From Synanceia verrucosa (lineage: Eukaryota > Chordata > Actinopteri > Perciformes > Synanceiidae): 64,000 nucleotides of DNA. Positions 13,350 to 26,884 of the stretch are shown here, piece after piece. Position numbers and translations under genes: made by a program. Below the pieces are notes generated by a model. It did not search any database, was not told the DNA's origin, and worked only from the letters and a program-made list of their open reading frames with translations. The stretch's first letter is position 1; every line of letters begins with the position of its first letter. The stretch lies in assembly GCA_029721515.1 (NCBI GenBank), contig CM056556.1:24695669-24759668 (forward strand). The letters run 5' to 3'.

Positions 13350-13673
13350 CAGGAGGTGTAGTGGTTAGCACTGTCGCCTCACAGCAAGAAGGTACCGGGT
13401 TCGAATCCCGGGCCCAGGGCCTTTCTGTGTGGAGTTTGCATGTTCTCCCCGTGTCTGCGTGGGTTCTCTCCCACCATCCAAAAACATGCATGAGGATTAG
13501 GTTAACTGGCTAATTTAAATTGAGTATGAATGGTTGTCTGTCTCTATGTGCCCTGCAATGAGGTGGCGACTTGTCCAGGGTGTACCCTGCCTTCCGCCCT
13601 AAGACAGCTGGGATTGGCTCCAGCCCCCTGCGACCCTATGAGGATAAGTGGTAGATAATGGATGGATGGATGA
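13350..13673 (+). repeat. tRNA-headed SINE-like dispersed repeat
   Basis: The head has a pol III A-box-like GTGGTTAGCACTG (13361-13373) and a B box GGTTCGAATCC (13398-13408). The body follows the very common fish repeat: CTTTCTGTGTGGAGTTTGCA, TGTTCTCCCCGTGTCTGCGT, then CTTGTCCAGGGTGTACCCTG and GGGATTGGCTCCAGC. It ends in an ATGG-type tail (13658-13672). It has accumulated substitutions and small deletions. I am confident it is a dispersed repeat; the family name is left open. Confidence 0.82.
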
Positions 13674-15806
13674 AAGCACAGGACCATTATTTTGTTGTTG
13701 GAAATAAACAGCACATGAAACTTGCTGTATGCCCTTGACCTCTTTGTTGTAAAAGTGGACAGTCGCTGAAATAAATGTTGGCTTTGTATATTTCTGAAAT
13801 TCACAGGGTAGTTAACATCGCGAAATGACTGGTTTTAGGAAACACATTTTTACTGTCCCTTGCTGCCCAGTTTGTCCAACAAATGCAGTGTTATGCTTAC
13901 CTATGTTGAGCAAAACTACACTGAGCCACATTTGTTTTCAGCTCTTGTGTATAGAATCAGATGCAGAATCATTTTATGGATACTTTTAAGCCCTATAAAC
14001 TGTGTTTTTCTGCCACACTTGAAAAGAGATTATCACAATGACAGAAGAGCAACGTGGACAAGTCACCAAAATTTATATAAAGTAAGATAGTGTGTTGGGA
14101 AAGAAAATGATAAAAAAAATACTGGCAGAGGACACTTCTCTGTTGTTTTTCTTATTGTGGTCTTAGACAACGAGGCAGACAGGATACAAATGAGACAGCA
14201 GACTTGCTGTCACTATTCACATCATTGTGATTGTGTGAAAAACATTACATTTTCAGCTCTGGTGGATTTTTGGACAATATAAAATGCTCAAAAGATTCAG
14301 GTAGCGAGCTACAAGGCTGCAGTGAGACTTTTAATAAAGGCACAATAAAACCCATATTCAATTGTTTTGTAAGTAAATGATGAGCTAGAATAGCCAGACA
14401 CACGTCAGTGGGCTCCAGCAAAACAGAGGGACATTGATCCACCCTGTTGTGGATGAATTAGGGTCAGACTAATCTGCTTATGTGCACTATCGCCCCCGCT
14501 GATTAACCTGGGATTATATATGCATCAGGTAGTGCAGTGATGCATGAGAACATTTTAGTGGGTGACTGTTTTTAAGAGCAACGCTGAGTATCTCCAGACA
14601 GCAATTTAGCGCTTTAGCTGCCCCGGCCACGCTGGTTGAGAAATTAAGGAGCCGGGTCACTGAAAGCTGAAACATTAAAGGAGGCTCCTCTGAGTGTCTG
14701 ACTGTCTGCCAGAGATGAGCTGCTCAGGAGGTGTGAAGACCCTCAACCTCCAGGACAGGATGGAAGGATGGAAACAACAACAAAAAAAAGAGAGCGTAAC
14801 AAATACAGAGGATTTCACTCAACAGGACTTCATGCTCAGCTCCAAATTTCCACACATATCTGAATTGTTCCTGTGACTGTCCATTTCTATTCCAGGAAGC
14901 GAGCTGTAGCCGAGACCGATACGAGCTGACAGCAATGCTGAAAAGGCTCACAGAGACACTGATGAAATATGTCATATTTGTTGTGGACCTACACGTCTTA
15001 CTGCTTATCCTGAGTGCATTTTTGGTTTCACTGTGTACTCCTGAGGTTTGGGTGAGTTGAGGCACTTCCGCTCACGGTTTTCTCTCTGTCACTACATCTT
15101 GTTTCAGAGTTGATGGCCACAGTGCAGTGAAGGTTAATCACTCGGCCAAAGTGATCAGACACCATCAGACATGCCACCGATGCAGCTGGAAACCTTCACT
15201 ACACGGTCACACAGGAGTCAGAGTTCACTGCAGTTGGGGAGAATATTGGCCTGATTATTTGGGGGTTTCAGGCCTCCAGCAGCTTTCAAGCTCCATGTCT
15301 GAGTATCACGTTAAAGTCTGCATCGTCATCTGTCTTTCCTGAATCTTCATTACAGACTGTTTGCCTTCCACTTTCTTGTCATGATAGTGTGGTCTTTTTT
15401 CTGTGTCGTAAAGCACTTTATACCTGTTAAGAATGTGAACTTGTAAAGAGTGTTGCATTTATCATTGTCCACAAGGAAAAATTCCAGCATAGGCATGCTT
15501 CTTTATGTACAAAAAGCCTTAATATACCAGATCATATCAACTGCACACAGGCTTTCCACTGCTGTTATTGTGTAGTCTGTGTGGAAATTGATATTTCATT
15601 TATATGCATTTTCGTTTGTGTACTGATCAGATTAACAATATTTGGGAAAAATACAAACTACAACACATACAGCTTCAGTGTGAGTGCAGCCTGAGTGACA
15701 GAACAGCCTGTCAAAAATAAAGTTCTGCAGCACAGGAGAGGATCTGCTGCCCGTGGATACTGTGACGTGTTTGCTCCAATTCCTGTGCTAAACATGAGTG
15801 GCAGAA

Positions 15807-15837
<31 letters not shown>

Positions 15838-16656
15838 TATGTACATTTGTGTTAGTGTGTTTGTTTGTGTTAGCATCCATGTGTGTATGTCCTCACACAC
15901 TTGTGGGTTGTGAGCCTCCTGTTGGTGTGTGTTTGTGTAGGTGATGGAGAGTCCACTCCAGCAGGAAGGCAGAGGGAAATGCATCACTCTAAATAACAGT
16001 GCTTGGAGTTGGCAGGGAGGGAGGGAAATGGTTGGTGAGCCTCAGGGGATAGTCGATGTACAAATGCATCTCATGCGCGTCTCTGTACAGTATCCACGGA
16101 CAGCAAGCTTTTTGCTCATGTAAAGACGATAATGAATCAGAGGCGAGGTGGATAACGGCACAAGCCACTTCCCCTTCACCATGTTCTCCAGCCCAGCAGG
16201 TGGGCTCTGACTTGTGCCTTGTTCGTCTCTTGACCCTCGCCGTAGCATGAGTCATTGCCCTTAACAGGAAGAGCAAAACAGATGAAGCCAGGGCATACAA
16301 GACTAAGCACACACTAACAAACAGCACATCCACAGGAACACAGTCGCTCCCAGAGGAGCTTACAGATTGGAGAAGCTGCATCTCCTCTGCGGCTCAGGAA
16401 CAGAGGGAAGAATAAATAGAAAATCAATGAGGCTTCATGGTGTGAGGATGCAGGGCTATTTTCCTAATTAGGGCAAACATTGCTCCTCATCAGTGGTGCA
16501 TATCAGCCATTCCCTGAGTCACCTGACATTTGATGTTGCTAGGTCTGGGTTAAGGTTTGATAGTAGTGCTAGCTTTAGATTCTATATTTATCTATATTTA
16601 ACTCATTTAGTTTAATTTGAGTTTTTCAGTACCAACATCTATACATATCTTAAAAA
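13674..16656. other. Gene-poor stretch
   Basis: No gene supported. Short opposing open frames at 14694-15065 and 15989-16381 show no family features. The GT tract is listed separately. Confidence 0.55.
15807..15834. repeat. (GT)n microsatellite
   Basis: About 14 GT units, followed by degenerate GT-rich sequence to about 15930. It creates spurious His-Thr and Val-Cys open frames on both strands (15658-15987 and 15695-15913). Confidence 0.94.
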
Positions 16657-16801
16657 GTAAAGGAAAGGTCTGTAGCATTTTGGGGGGATCCATGGCAGAA
16701 ATAGAACATGAATAATTATGTTTTATCTTATAATTATGTTTAGTGTGCATTGATCGCATTGATCGCTGTAACCACACAAATACTACACACTGCACCTTTA
16801 A
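16657..16801 (-). mobile_element. MITE of the same AAAGGTGCAGTGTGTAG family, reverse orientation
   Basis: The right boundary is TACTACACACTGCACCTTTA (ending at 16800), the reverse complement of the family's left end. The left side carries AAAGGTCTGTAGCATTTTGG and GGATCCATGGCAGAAATAG, the reverse of the family's right end. A GATCGCATT duplication and AATTATGTTTTATC near-repeats occupy the middle. Confidence 0.62.
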
Positions 16802-18939
16802 ATTTAGCTCTGGAAATTTCAGCTAGACATGTATAAAAACCTTAGATAATTATTTTGTTTTATGCAAGGAAATTTAAGATTTTATGTCACAACCAAAGTC
16901 ATAGGGTGACTAAACTAAAATGAAGTATTTTGTTAATAATGAATTGGTGACTGTGAAATTTCTTTGGTGTTATTTTATATATTTTAGGTGAGGTAGTCTG
17001 CTGTAGCAATGTGGAAGTGTTATCTCAAAAAAAATCTTTTCCTGGGACTGTAGATCAGCTTTAATAGCTGTCTGCTGTTTTAAAGTGCCATATGTGAGGG
17101 GATTCACTCTAAATTGGCACTGACAATGTCTCTTGGGATTTGATTGAGTGAATAATTGAAAAAAGATACCCTTTCCATGGCTTTTTTGTGAGAGTCACTC
17201 TGGAAACTTTCTTTAGGAAGAACAAACTTTGAAATTCAAATGTGCCATGGTGGCTGTGCTGCAACGGCGTATGAGAACAATCTCTAAGCGCAGGCAGAGA
17301 CTAGACAGCATGGCAGCTTCCTTCTTCAAATAGTGCCAAAATAATTGAAAGACGTCCCCCTGAGGACAGATCATCAAATGTTTGTTTTTTCTATGTGATC
17401 TGTGAACGTTGCCAGCTTTAAAGTGGCCTTGACAGCAGCGGGGAGAACATTGCTGTTTTTCCATCTGCGATGCAAAAAGCAATTCAAAAGACTGCTAAAA
17501 TGCAGCTAACAGCGCACACAGCAAACGGTACACGAAATGGTCCCGAAGCACATCTCTTCATCCATTCCCAGCTGAGAAAAGTGCATGAGTTTTGGCCTAA
17601 TTTCAGGTGGAGTACATGGCAAATGATCCCATATCTGTTTGTAAAGCAGCCCAGATACTCCCTCTCTCTTCGAGTGCTCTTGTGCTGCGTGGCAGCATTT
17701 GTTTCAGTAGCAGCACTACCGATATTTTTAAGAGTCAGTTGAAGATTCTCATCAAGCCTAACTAGTAAGAAGCCGGCTGTAATCTGAGCTGAAATTGCAT
17801 TGCTTTGTGCTGCAGCGGTTTTCGAGTTGACTGGCCATGCTGAAAGTCATCAAGAGAACATTACGCTTCATGAGAAATCTTTCCAAAAGTGATCCCTTCT
17901 TGGGCTGCTGCTCAGTAGCAGGCATTTAACTCTATTCCATTTGCAATCCAATATGAACCATGTGACTAATAAGCCTCGTACTCCCGTCATCCTGGGATAG
18001 AGATATGCAAATGAGGGAGAATTACTGCCGGTATTTTCATAATAACTGTGTCAATAATGTCTAAACCTCCATGACAGCTACACAAAGCTTCGCTAATACA
18101 CACAGTACTGTCAAGTTACAATTTCTCCTGAATGAATGTCACTGGTGCATTTCTACAGATTTATGTTACCAAAGCTGACACATAGCTTGACTTTACATAC
18201 CTAGAGATAATTTTCATCTGTCAGGTTTTGAGGTGTCCACCTCATTCCTGCTCTCACATCATTACAGTGGAAATTAATAGGACTTCATTCATGGTGCTCA
18301 CAGCATAGAGAAGTTTCAACAGCAACATGTACAGTATTTATATGATTTGAACTGTGACATACACATTTTAAGTAGGGGTGTAAAATTTTTGCATTAATTG
18401 AAATTAATTAATTAAGTATAGTTAGCGTATGTTTTTTACTTGTGTTAATCTAATTTTTAATCTCTAACTTTACTGTTTTTGTATGCGAGTTGCCTTTTTA
18501 TGAAATCCGTTTTTATGCATTGGGCTTCTTCCTGAAATGGACATTGATTGGCTGTCATTGTGTTTGGGATTCAGGGTAGCATAAGCTGATAGGCTCCTTT
18601 TTGACTGGCAAAGTATGAAGTGATCGTGTAAAAGGTGACTGGCTCTTTAGCTGCAGCCATCTCTGTTTACATTAGTGCTGGTGGCTGGAAATGTGAACGA
18701 AACTTCAGCTTTGTCTTTCAAACGGTATATGTCTTCATTGCCTTACCAGGCGTTTTATAATCTGGCGGTATAGATAGGCTGCAACCATTACTGTTTACAT
18801 ACGCAGCCGGGGTTTGGACCCCCGAAGTGATTTGTGTCGTAGCAACTAGCCATCCCTATAGGGATTCACTTTTCTTGAAGCATTAACTTGCAGCACTTTA
18901 TGGACCTGATGTTTCATTATTTTATTTTTATTTTCTAAT

Positions 18940-19175
18940 TATTAACAAAAAGTCAAACTAGAGGTTGCAGGCAGTACTTGGGGTAGTGTCAAATACAGCA
19001 GAAAGTAAATGGACTGCATCTGTTCAAAACAATAAATGACTTCATAAAGCCACTTTGTTCCCTTTATGTGAAGATTATCAGTCATCCAGGTCAATGTCAA
19101 TTTGAGGAGTAACGGAAGTCTGGAAGATTTTTGCAGATGTTTCACTTCTCATCCAAGAGGCTTCTTCTCCTTTAA
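18940..19175. repeat. Dispersed retroelement-like fragment
   Basis: GTGAAGATTATCAGTCATCC followed by TGTTTCACTTCTCATCCAAG and AGGCTTCTTC is a familiar dispersed motif in fish genomes, in its reverse form GAAGCCTCTTGGATGAGAAG. Its parent family is not certain. The frame at 18942-19145 (-) overlaps it and is not a gene. Confidence 0.42.
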
Positions 19176-20249
19176 GAGATAATTTTGCAAGGCAAGAAAA
19201 TTTATCATAGTATCTTCAATGTTATCCCTCTCCTCAGGCAAAACATACGTCACCAACAGTGCCGTTACTATGGCACTTTAAAATTTGTTCTTCTGGAATA
19301 TTGTCATGAATGGCAAGGCAAGTACTTAAATTACAATGGCAGCTGCCTGATATTATAAGAAATGTAGTCATTAGTAAATTGTTGAGGAGTGGAGTATGCA
19401 GGTGTCACCTCTGTCCTTCTTGATATAATGGCATCACTACCAGCCATTTAAAGGGGTTTGTCAGAAAACTACAGCATGTCCGTCTAAGGGTTAGTGAGAA
19501 TGTGTTGTAATTTGAATGAGCCGAATTTCTCCTGTGGAGCTTCACACCCAACTCTTTGTCATAGAGTCTCAGACTTTCATTTGGTTTAATCAGTTGATTG
19601 GAGTTGACTGTCCACTGCCCCAGCGATTAATGAGAGAGGTCTCAAGAGCTGCTGAGGCAGATCCTAAGGCAGAGCTGTCCACTTTATCTTAGTGAATATA
19701 GAAACATAGAGCACAGGCAATGATTTAGTGCCTGGGCTTCGATGAAAGGTCACAGCTATTCATATTACAGTGAAGGACCTCCCATAAGAGCGCCGTACTG
19801 TAAGGATGACTAACGTGTATGACTGCCTGAAGGTGCGTCTGAAGCCGCAGTTCAGGGTGTGTTTGAAGCCAGTTGATTATACAGTAAATACTGTCAGCCC
19901 AGATTTGGGTTATATGATTGACAGCTCAAAATTAGAACAACTTATTGCAGTACATTGTTGTTTTGATTGCCAAGTGAGCACACGCTGAGGGCTGTTATTT
20001 CTGAAAAACAGAGTCCAAAATTAAAATCCATTTTTTTGTGGATTTGACTTTTAAATAACAGGCAAAATCCCAAATTGCAATACAGTCAACAAAAATAAAA
20101 CTTATAAAACTTGGCATTTAAAACACTGAACTAAATAATATTATTTGTGGAAAAACTGATAATACAGTCATAGTCATGTGTGCAGCATATTTTTCAAAGT
20201 TTTCAAAAATAAAAAAAATATCACCCCAGACAAAAACATTGAAAATACA

Positions 20250-20300
20250 GCTAGACAATACAACAATAAACAATAAAACAATAACAATAAAAGATTCAAT
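20250..20300. repeat. (ACAATAA)n-like low-complexity tract
   Basis: AACAATAAACAATAAAACAATAACAATAAAA, an A-rich imperfect tandem tract. Confidence 0.6.
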
Positions 20301-22509
20301 TTAAGAAAACCAACTATGTTTTGAAAAGAGGCTGCCTGTCATTTCTAACTTAGATACATATTACCATGTCTGAAACGTATTTTTTCTGCCTATTTCTCTA
20401 TTGATTATTCCCTCAGTAAATATTGTAACAATGACTTTATGGTCTCAGTCTATAGTTTGAAGACTTCTTTAATACAGCATGATGTTCACTTAATAAATTC
20501 TGGTCCCATTTAGACTCAGAGATTTTTCATGTATATGTATGGGGGTATTTAGGATAACTGAATCTGAAATATAAATGTATACACAATTACTCCTAAGTAA
20601 TTCTGAGAGACATTTTTCTAACCAGTAACCTCATCGTTAAGCGACAACAACAAAACATATTCATGCTGTCTTTATATAACCTATGAGATCCGGAGACCAC
20701 ACAAAAGGACTGCATGGCCCAGTTCTTGGAAAAACAACAAGTGGGACTAGTGACCACGACTCAGCAGTACCTGATCCAAGCTATATTATTTTCACGCTGA
20801 GAACCCAATTATCTGAGAGCTAGCGCTGACCTGGCCTGTCTGCCCTGCTACACCATTCATTCCTTTTTCCTCAGGAATATATTCTTTTCTTCTTCATTTC
20901 TGTTTGTGAGCTTTGTCTCACGCACATGGAAACAACAGGAGGTAGGACTGATGGTGACCTGTGTGTGATTCCCACCTTTCCAGCAATCCTCCTGATTTTA
21001 CACCAGAATCAGAATACACTGAATTTCAGTCTCACACTGGCTAATGAGGCACTCCATGGACAACCTGTGAGAAGGAAAAAACAGACTCTCTGAGTCCACC
21101 CATGGATTGCTGGGTATAGCCAGTCATTGCTGCAGTGGAGGAATCCCATTATCCCTATTTTTAATGTTTTCTTGTCTTCTTTCTTTATGTTGTTTGAATT
21201 TCAGTTCAAACATAAATTGTTGTAATGCAAACTTGTCTATCAATCAATTCCAGACAGCAACCGTCAGGTCTAAGAAGTGAAGCTGATGTAGAAGTGTTGC
21301 TGCTCTCTGTGACATTGACATTTAATGGCAGCCAGGTTCAGCCACACCCGCTGGTGTTTAATAGCGATTGTTAAATCATTTAAAAAACAGAAAGTTCTTG
21401 ACCTGTTTTTATTGCAAATTCTAGCAGACAAGAAAGTGGAGTCAGAGCAGAAAGAGAGAGGTGGTCTGTGCAGGGAGCCTCTTTAAAATATGTGACCGAT
21501 CGGTTGGCAGGATGCGATGATGTTTAAATTCTGCTCGTGTGGTTTTGTCGCAGGCTCGAGCTGAGAGCACTATCAGCTCAGTGCAGACACCTACACGGCC
21601 ACACTGACGTGTCTTCTGGCTTTGACGAATACAACAACACTTTATACACACTTTGCTACGCACAAAGAGGAACTGACATCACATGATGCAGCAAACACTA
21701 TAAAGGTTTGACGTCACTTTAGTGCCTCAGTCACAAACTGATGCATACAGTATTTACACTGTAAAAATGGACAAACAAGGCCTACTATGTATTCAGAAAA
21801 ATATGCTATATATGGCTTAATTGATAACTTTTCGTAAAACTGTCATACAAATCCTGAAAAAACACTAAACAAAGTGCAGGTTGAAACTGTAAACTAGAAA
21901 AAAGGGGTTCATAGTCACAATGAAACCAGAAATTCAACATCAATGTCATTTTTTTTTTAAATTTAGCTCATTTTAGTGGGTTAATGAATTCTTTAGACAA
22001 GATTTCAGGATTTAATTTTTTAAAACGTCAAACGGCAGTGATCTGTAATTAATTCAGCGACACATCTAAACAAAACTATAAAATTGCCCCTAATGTGTTT
22101 TCAGAGTAGGACAAAATCATTTGTCTCTGTTCCAAAATGTATACTAGGTTTGGGACTATCGGCCAGAATAACCCAGTACCAAGTAGCAGCTCCAGTCAAA
22201 TGATAATTGCACATTTCATTTTTAAAGCACTTTTCACAGTACTGTTATTGGATTTTCACCTTGGGAACCAAACATCAGATTTAAATTAGTAATTTGTAAT
22301 TCTATTATCTTTCTTTTTAAAAAGAGCTGTGCATTTGTTTGGCCCCTGAAGTTTCTTTGGTATGATATGTATTGGCCTCCCCTGTGAAAGCTACTGACTT
22401 TGATAACCAGCCTTCCAAAGAGGTTTAAGCAACATCTGTCTTTACTTATTTAAGTACAGTAATGCCTCTTATGGCTGCAAGAGCTCATGTCAGATAAGTA
22501 TATATTAGT

Positions 22510-22925
22510 TTAACTCTTTAAGTGCAATTGACGTATTTCAACCTCATTTAAAATCTGACGCTTGAGTGCCATCGACAAAGTGTTTTTTCGGCAGTGGGTC
22601 GCCAATTGCAGTCTCCTGCAGCCTGTGAGTAAAGTTGGGGCTTCTGGGAGATGTAGTCAGAGCATAAAGAGATGGTATATGCCACAGAAATCAAAGCAGG
22701 AAGTGGAGATGATCGCGATTAGAGAGCAAAACAAACAGAATCTGGACAAAAAGTGGTGATTTTGGTGGAAGTGGCCTCTACCTCTGATAAAACTAGAATG
22801 GAACAAGGTAAAAACAAACATTTTTTCATGATGAAATGATGAAAGTGATGATGACTCAAAATGGATAAAAATGCCAGCGCACGGCACTTTCTGTTTTATA
22901 AAACGGTTGGCATTCAAAGAGTTAA
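22510..22925 (+). mobile_element. TTAA-flanked miniature element, copy 2 (piggyBac-like MITE)
   Basis: The 408-bp copy (22514-22921) has intact TTAA on both sides (22510-22513, 22922-22925). Its left end reads CTCTTTAAGTGC, and the reverse complement of its right end reads CTCTTTGAATGCCAACC, a good terminal inverted repeat. The central section (CAGCCTGTGAGTAA, then AGAGCATAAAGAGA, then CAGGAAGTGGAGATGATCG) matches copies 1 and 3. Orientation is the same as the other copies. Confidence 0.78.
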
Positions 22926-23789
22926 GCATTCAAACAAGCAACCAGTACTGTTGTTTTTCTGGTGAAGACAGTCCAAATCTAAAATGAATCCACTGACTTT
23001 GACATATCATCTTTGCAGTGAACATTGTGTTTTTAACAAATAAATATATGACTTAAAACATGCCTGGTTTTAATGAGGTTATTCTGATTCTTGAAAAAAA
23101 TCAAGACCACTGACCTTTGTCCTAGGTGTTTGAGAAGAATTTGAAAAATAAAGTGATACAGCTTTGTTGTGTTGTCCATCATGTTCATTGAGAGTCAATA
23201 GACTCACCGATGAAGTTTAAGGATTTCCTTTAGATAACGTGTGAACCACATCATCCTCAGAACGGGAAGTCCTTCCCGTCTGGGAGCAAACCTCACTTTA
23301 TCTCTTCACTCTGTATCTCTTCAGTCAGATTTCACTGGGAGGCCATCTCAGACGACCCCGCACAACTGATCTATATCCCATGAAAGAGGCCGCAGAACAA
23401 ATGGCGTCTCCATCTCATTTAACAGGCAGCTGAGATCGATGGTAGCCGATCAAAGATGGAGATAAAGCAGAAGTGGTCAATTGCTACAGACTTGATGCAG
23501 ACTCAAGGTCACCTCATTAAGGTGATGCTTTGAATCCACAAGATATGAGACTGTCACTATTTGGAATTTTAAAAAAATGCACATGCTCTGAAATGCTACA
23601 CAGTGATTGGTTAGCTTGCAATGATGAACACTCTCACACTGTTAAAATTACGGCATGCTGTCAACCATCTGTGCTGGCAGTGTACATTACGCTCCCTGAG
23701 GCGATACCAAGACCTCAGAGCAATCATGCCGTTTTCTTACCAGCACCCCTGGCTCGTTTAGCCTCTGCAGAATTACCCTCTAAGAACAG

Positions 23790-23816
23790 TGTGTGTGAGT
23801 GTGTGTGTGTGTGTGG
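23790..23816. repeat. (GT)n microsatellite, interrupted
   Basis: GTGTGTGAG followed by about 9 GT units. It lies within the open frame 23530-23937, which is therefore not credited as a gene. Confidence 0.9.
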
Positions 23817-25489
23817 GGCTCATAGATGTTACATTGCAAAGCATTCCAGAGAGGGTTTTCCTCTTAAAAGCCAGAACGTTGTCCCCATTTTATGGCTTGA
23901 TATGAGTGGTTGGATGAGTGTGCTGGGAGTGAGCTGACCCTCCTTGCTGCAACACATAAGAGTCGCAACATGAAACAGCAGAGCAGATGCAGGATCTGAA
24001 TGTCAGCGTTAATGGCACATTATTTCTGTGACATCTTATTCTGTCACAAAGGCTGATATGTGAGAGGTAAATGGCTCGAGTACAGACAGATTTCTGCTTT
24101 GTTACAGTAAAGTGACTGATTTCCTGCACAATAGTAGTTTATCTGATGCCTTTAAGCCAGATGAATATGGGGGCCTTGACATATACATTTGCAGTTTTAT
24201 TGGGGGAAGGAGAAATCACCTGAAAACTAGAAAAGTTTCATTCTACAGCATATTACAAAATCTTGAACATTTCAAGATCTGTTTTTCTGTCATTAGTTGG
24301 AGAAACAAGAAATAATAACACTCAACCTTATCATTGAGGGCATTTAGAGAAGAAACCAGAGGGCTCAGTACAGTTTCACAGTACTATGTTTTCCCCAGCC
24401 TAACCCTTGCTGTCTTCAACGAAACATGTTGCTATACTACAAATTGTTGCTCCAAACATGTATTCATATTTTCAAATTGACTGTTTTACAAGAAAACAGA
24501 AAAAAATATTAAAAAAAATGTTTTAATGGTTGTATGTTCATTTCCGATTTCTCAAGGAAGGTGAATTCAGTTTAAATTCCTCACTCCTTTTCAAAATGGT
24601 GAAGAGTAGGGAACTCAGTGAGGAAGAAAGAATCCAGTCAAAGCGAAGGAGATGATGAAGGAGGATCTTTGAGACAAATAGGGCAGCTAGTTAGTGTGCT
24701 AGTCTGTACATGAGCAGCAGGTAGGTTTTTCTGCAGCACAGCTTTTATTGCTAACGATGAGCAGACAGCCTAAGACCTGACAATAATATCATCACTGCAG
24801 ACTGAATTATGTTCAAACAAAAATCAGGGTAAGACTGCAACTCTACCGCCACCAAACTCTGTTTGAACTCCTCGAGTTTGTCACAGTGGATTGCAGGAAG
24901 TGTGAAGAATTTCAAAGCATGTCGAAAAAGAAAAATGTTAATGTTAGCCGTGGGGCATGCAGAGTCAGCCCCCATTACTCTTTGGCGGATACAGTAAGGG
25001 AGGTCCTGCCGTGTGGTACAGGAAGCTGTGACCTTTCTAGGAAGCCCGGGCACTAAATCAATGTCTGGCCTGCAACGTTTCCATGTAGGCTAAGATAAAG
25101 TGGACGGCTCTATCCAGGGATCTGCATCAGTGACTCCTGAGACCCATCTCATTAATTGCTGGGGCAGCAGATGCAGGGGCAGTCACCTTTGGTTAGAATA
25201 ATCTGGATTTTCAGTTTAGCAAAAGAGCTGACCCAAGAAATTTGCCTGCATGGTTCTCTTTGTCTAAAAAGTTGTGATCAGGAGCTACAATGTAAAAACT
25301 TCCTGCAGACCCTACTGGCTGAAAAAGCTTTCAAGTTAAATGAAAACATATTATGATTTTAAATAAACTTTTGCTTTTAAGTCACAGATGAATGTGAATG
25401 TTTTTTCCGTGCCCAGTTGCAGGAAAAGGTTGTTGAAATGAACCGGTCCAAAACATTCAAGGTGGACATTTTTTCATTCATTCTCTAAT

Positions 25490-25600
25490 CTGCAGGGTCG
25501 TAGGTTTGAGCCCCCACCTCTAGTGTCGACATGTCATAGAGTCCTTGGGCTGCTCTGAAAGGTTGAGTCTAAGGGTGGGTTAAATGCACAGGTCATGTAT
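25490..25600 (+). repeat. SINE-like remnant
   Basis: GGGTCGTAGGTTTGAGCCCC resembles a decayed tRNA B-box region. It is followed by GTCGACATGTCATAGAGTCC and TTAAATGCACAGGTCATGTA, words typical of a dispersed fish tRNA-derived repeat. A shorter echo, CATGTCGAAGTGTCCTTGAG, lies at 9826-9846. Confidence 0.42.
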
Positions 25601-25879
25601 TGGTCATAGGTCATGGGAAGCAGAAGTCCATTCAAAAAGTTAAGGAAATTAACAACGCAGTCATAACTAACAGTCAAACATGCTGATAAAATTAGATTAA
25701 CCATCTTTTTCTGTGCAAAGTTCTCCTTTAATTCGGCAAACAAATAATCCACCAAAGAGCATCATTAAAATATTAATTTGTAACATGAAATGGATAAAAC
25801 ATAAAGACAGTGTTTATTGGACACTCTGACTTTCCCTAATAGACTATATATTTTCCCTAATTTCCATTTCCTAATTTCC

Positions 25880-26200
25880 ATTTCAGTGTCTATGTGTTTT
25901 CCACTTCTCTGATTATCCACACCTGCCATCATCACTCACCTGCACCTGATTTTGCCCATGTTTTTATGTATTCCCTTGTTTTCCCTGCTCTTCTGCCATA
26001 TTGTCTTGCCTGTTGTGCTCGTCACTTTCGAGCACTTCTCTAGTGTTAGCTTCTGTGATTTTGCTTGTATTTATTTGCTCTGCCTGGTCTGACCTTCTGT
26101 GCATGACTGTCTGACTCTTCAGTAAAAGGCTTGTTTTTATGTTTTATATCTGTCTCTGCTTTTAAGTCTCTGTTTGGTTACTAATTTTGCGTAGTGGTGG
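25880..26200 (+). repeat. Retroelement or LTR-like T/C-rich repeat remnant
   Basis: CATCACTCACCTGCACCTGA, TTTGCTCTGCCTGGTCTGAC and CTGACTCTTCAGTAAAAGGC follow the order of a widespread fish 3'-end/LTR-like repeat with a polyadenylation-like signal. A similar pyrimidine-rich stretch occurs at 46740-47000. Boundaries cannot be set. Confidence 0.33.
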
Positions 26201-26814
26201 TGTCATTGATTTGAACACTGTCTCGATTCAGCCTGTATCTAATGCTGTCATACATGCATGACTGAAATTTAAGTCAACCAACCAGTGATTGGTTTATTCC
26301 TCTTCATAGGCCATTGAGATTCTAAAATATGCTTTGTGTTTATTTCAACTCAAATTCATAGCAGAATGAATTCTGTGTGTTTTTTCATTTTGAAGATGGA
26401 AGATCCTACCTTAGCGTGCACAGAGAAATCTGTGCAATAAAGTTCTATTGGTTAATTCAACATTTATGAGCAATGTCACAAATGATTTAGGCAGTTCTAC
26501 ATACAGAAGGATGGGGTGGAGATTCTTTTTCCACAAGAGGGTAGGTTACCTGCAGAATGTCGGCTGCAATGCCATGCGTGTGTGCTTGTGTGGCATAAAA
26601 AGGTTGATCTTTGTTTTTCACTTTGTTACATGCATGACAAACCCAGCTTGACATCTGGAAAGGTAAATGTGCCGTGAATGCTCTTTCATGGCACATGATG
26701 AAATCCCCTCATGTCTCAGGGAATATGTGTGTCATTTAGGTGCAGGGAAAAAACATCCAGAGATTTTTTTTTTTTTTTTTCACGGTGCAAGAAGCTTTGC
26801 CAAGCAAGTGCCCG

Positions 26815-26880
26815 TTTTGAAGAACTGGTTCTTTATTGACCTACCTGGTTAAATAAAGGTTACATTAAAAATAATTAAAC
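26815..26880 (+). mobile_element. LINE 3' tail fragment
   Basis: GACCTACCTGGTTAAATAAA with an A-rich end is the short terminal piece of a common fish non-LTR element. Only the tail is recognisable, preceded by a T17 run at 26764-26780. Confidence 0.45.
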
Positions 26881-26884
26881 AAAC

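Larger units (their letters stand above)
16802..22509. other. Gene-poor stretch
   Basis: No gene supported. 17930-18060 contains ATGCAAAT (octamer) and AT-rich homeodomain-like words and might be regulatory. 19180-22500 is mostly featureless AT-rich sequence. Confidence 0.55.

Noticed and set aside
13398..13408. A tRNA gene, suggested by the B box GGTTCGAATCC
   Set aside because: No acceptor stem or cloverleaf can be formed around it. It is the head of a SINE-like repeat.
15658..15987. 109-codon and 72-codon frames with His-Thr and Val-Cys runs
   Set aside because: They are translations of a GT microsatellite on the two strands.
15989..16381. 130-codon frame with a hydrophobic stretch near its start
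   Set aside because: The VLFVSVCLVLYALASSVLLF segment could be a signal anchor, but there is no promoter, splice or homology support and an antiparallel frame overlaps it.
23530..23937. 135-codon frame
   Set aside because: It contains a GT array (ECVCVCG) and has no recognisable family features or splice context.
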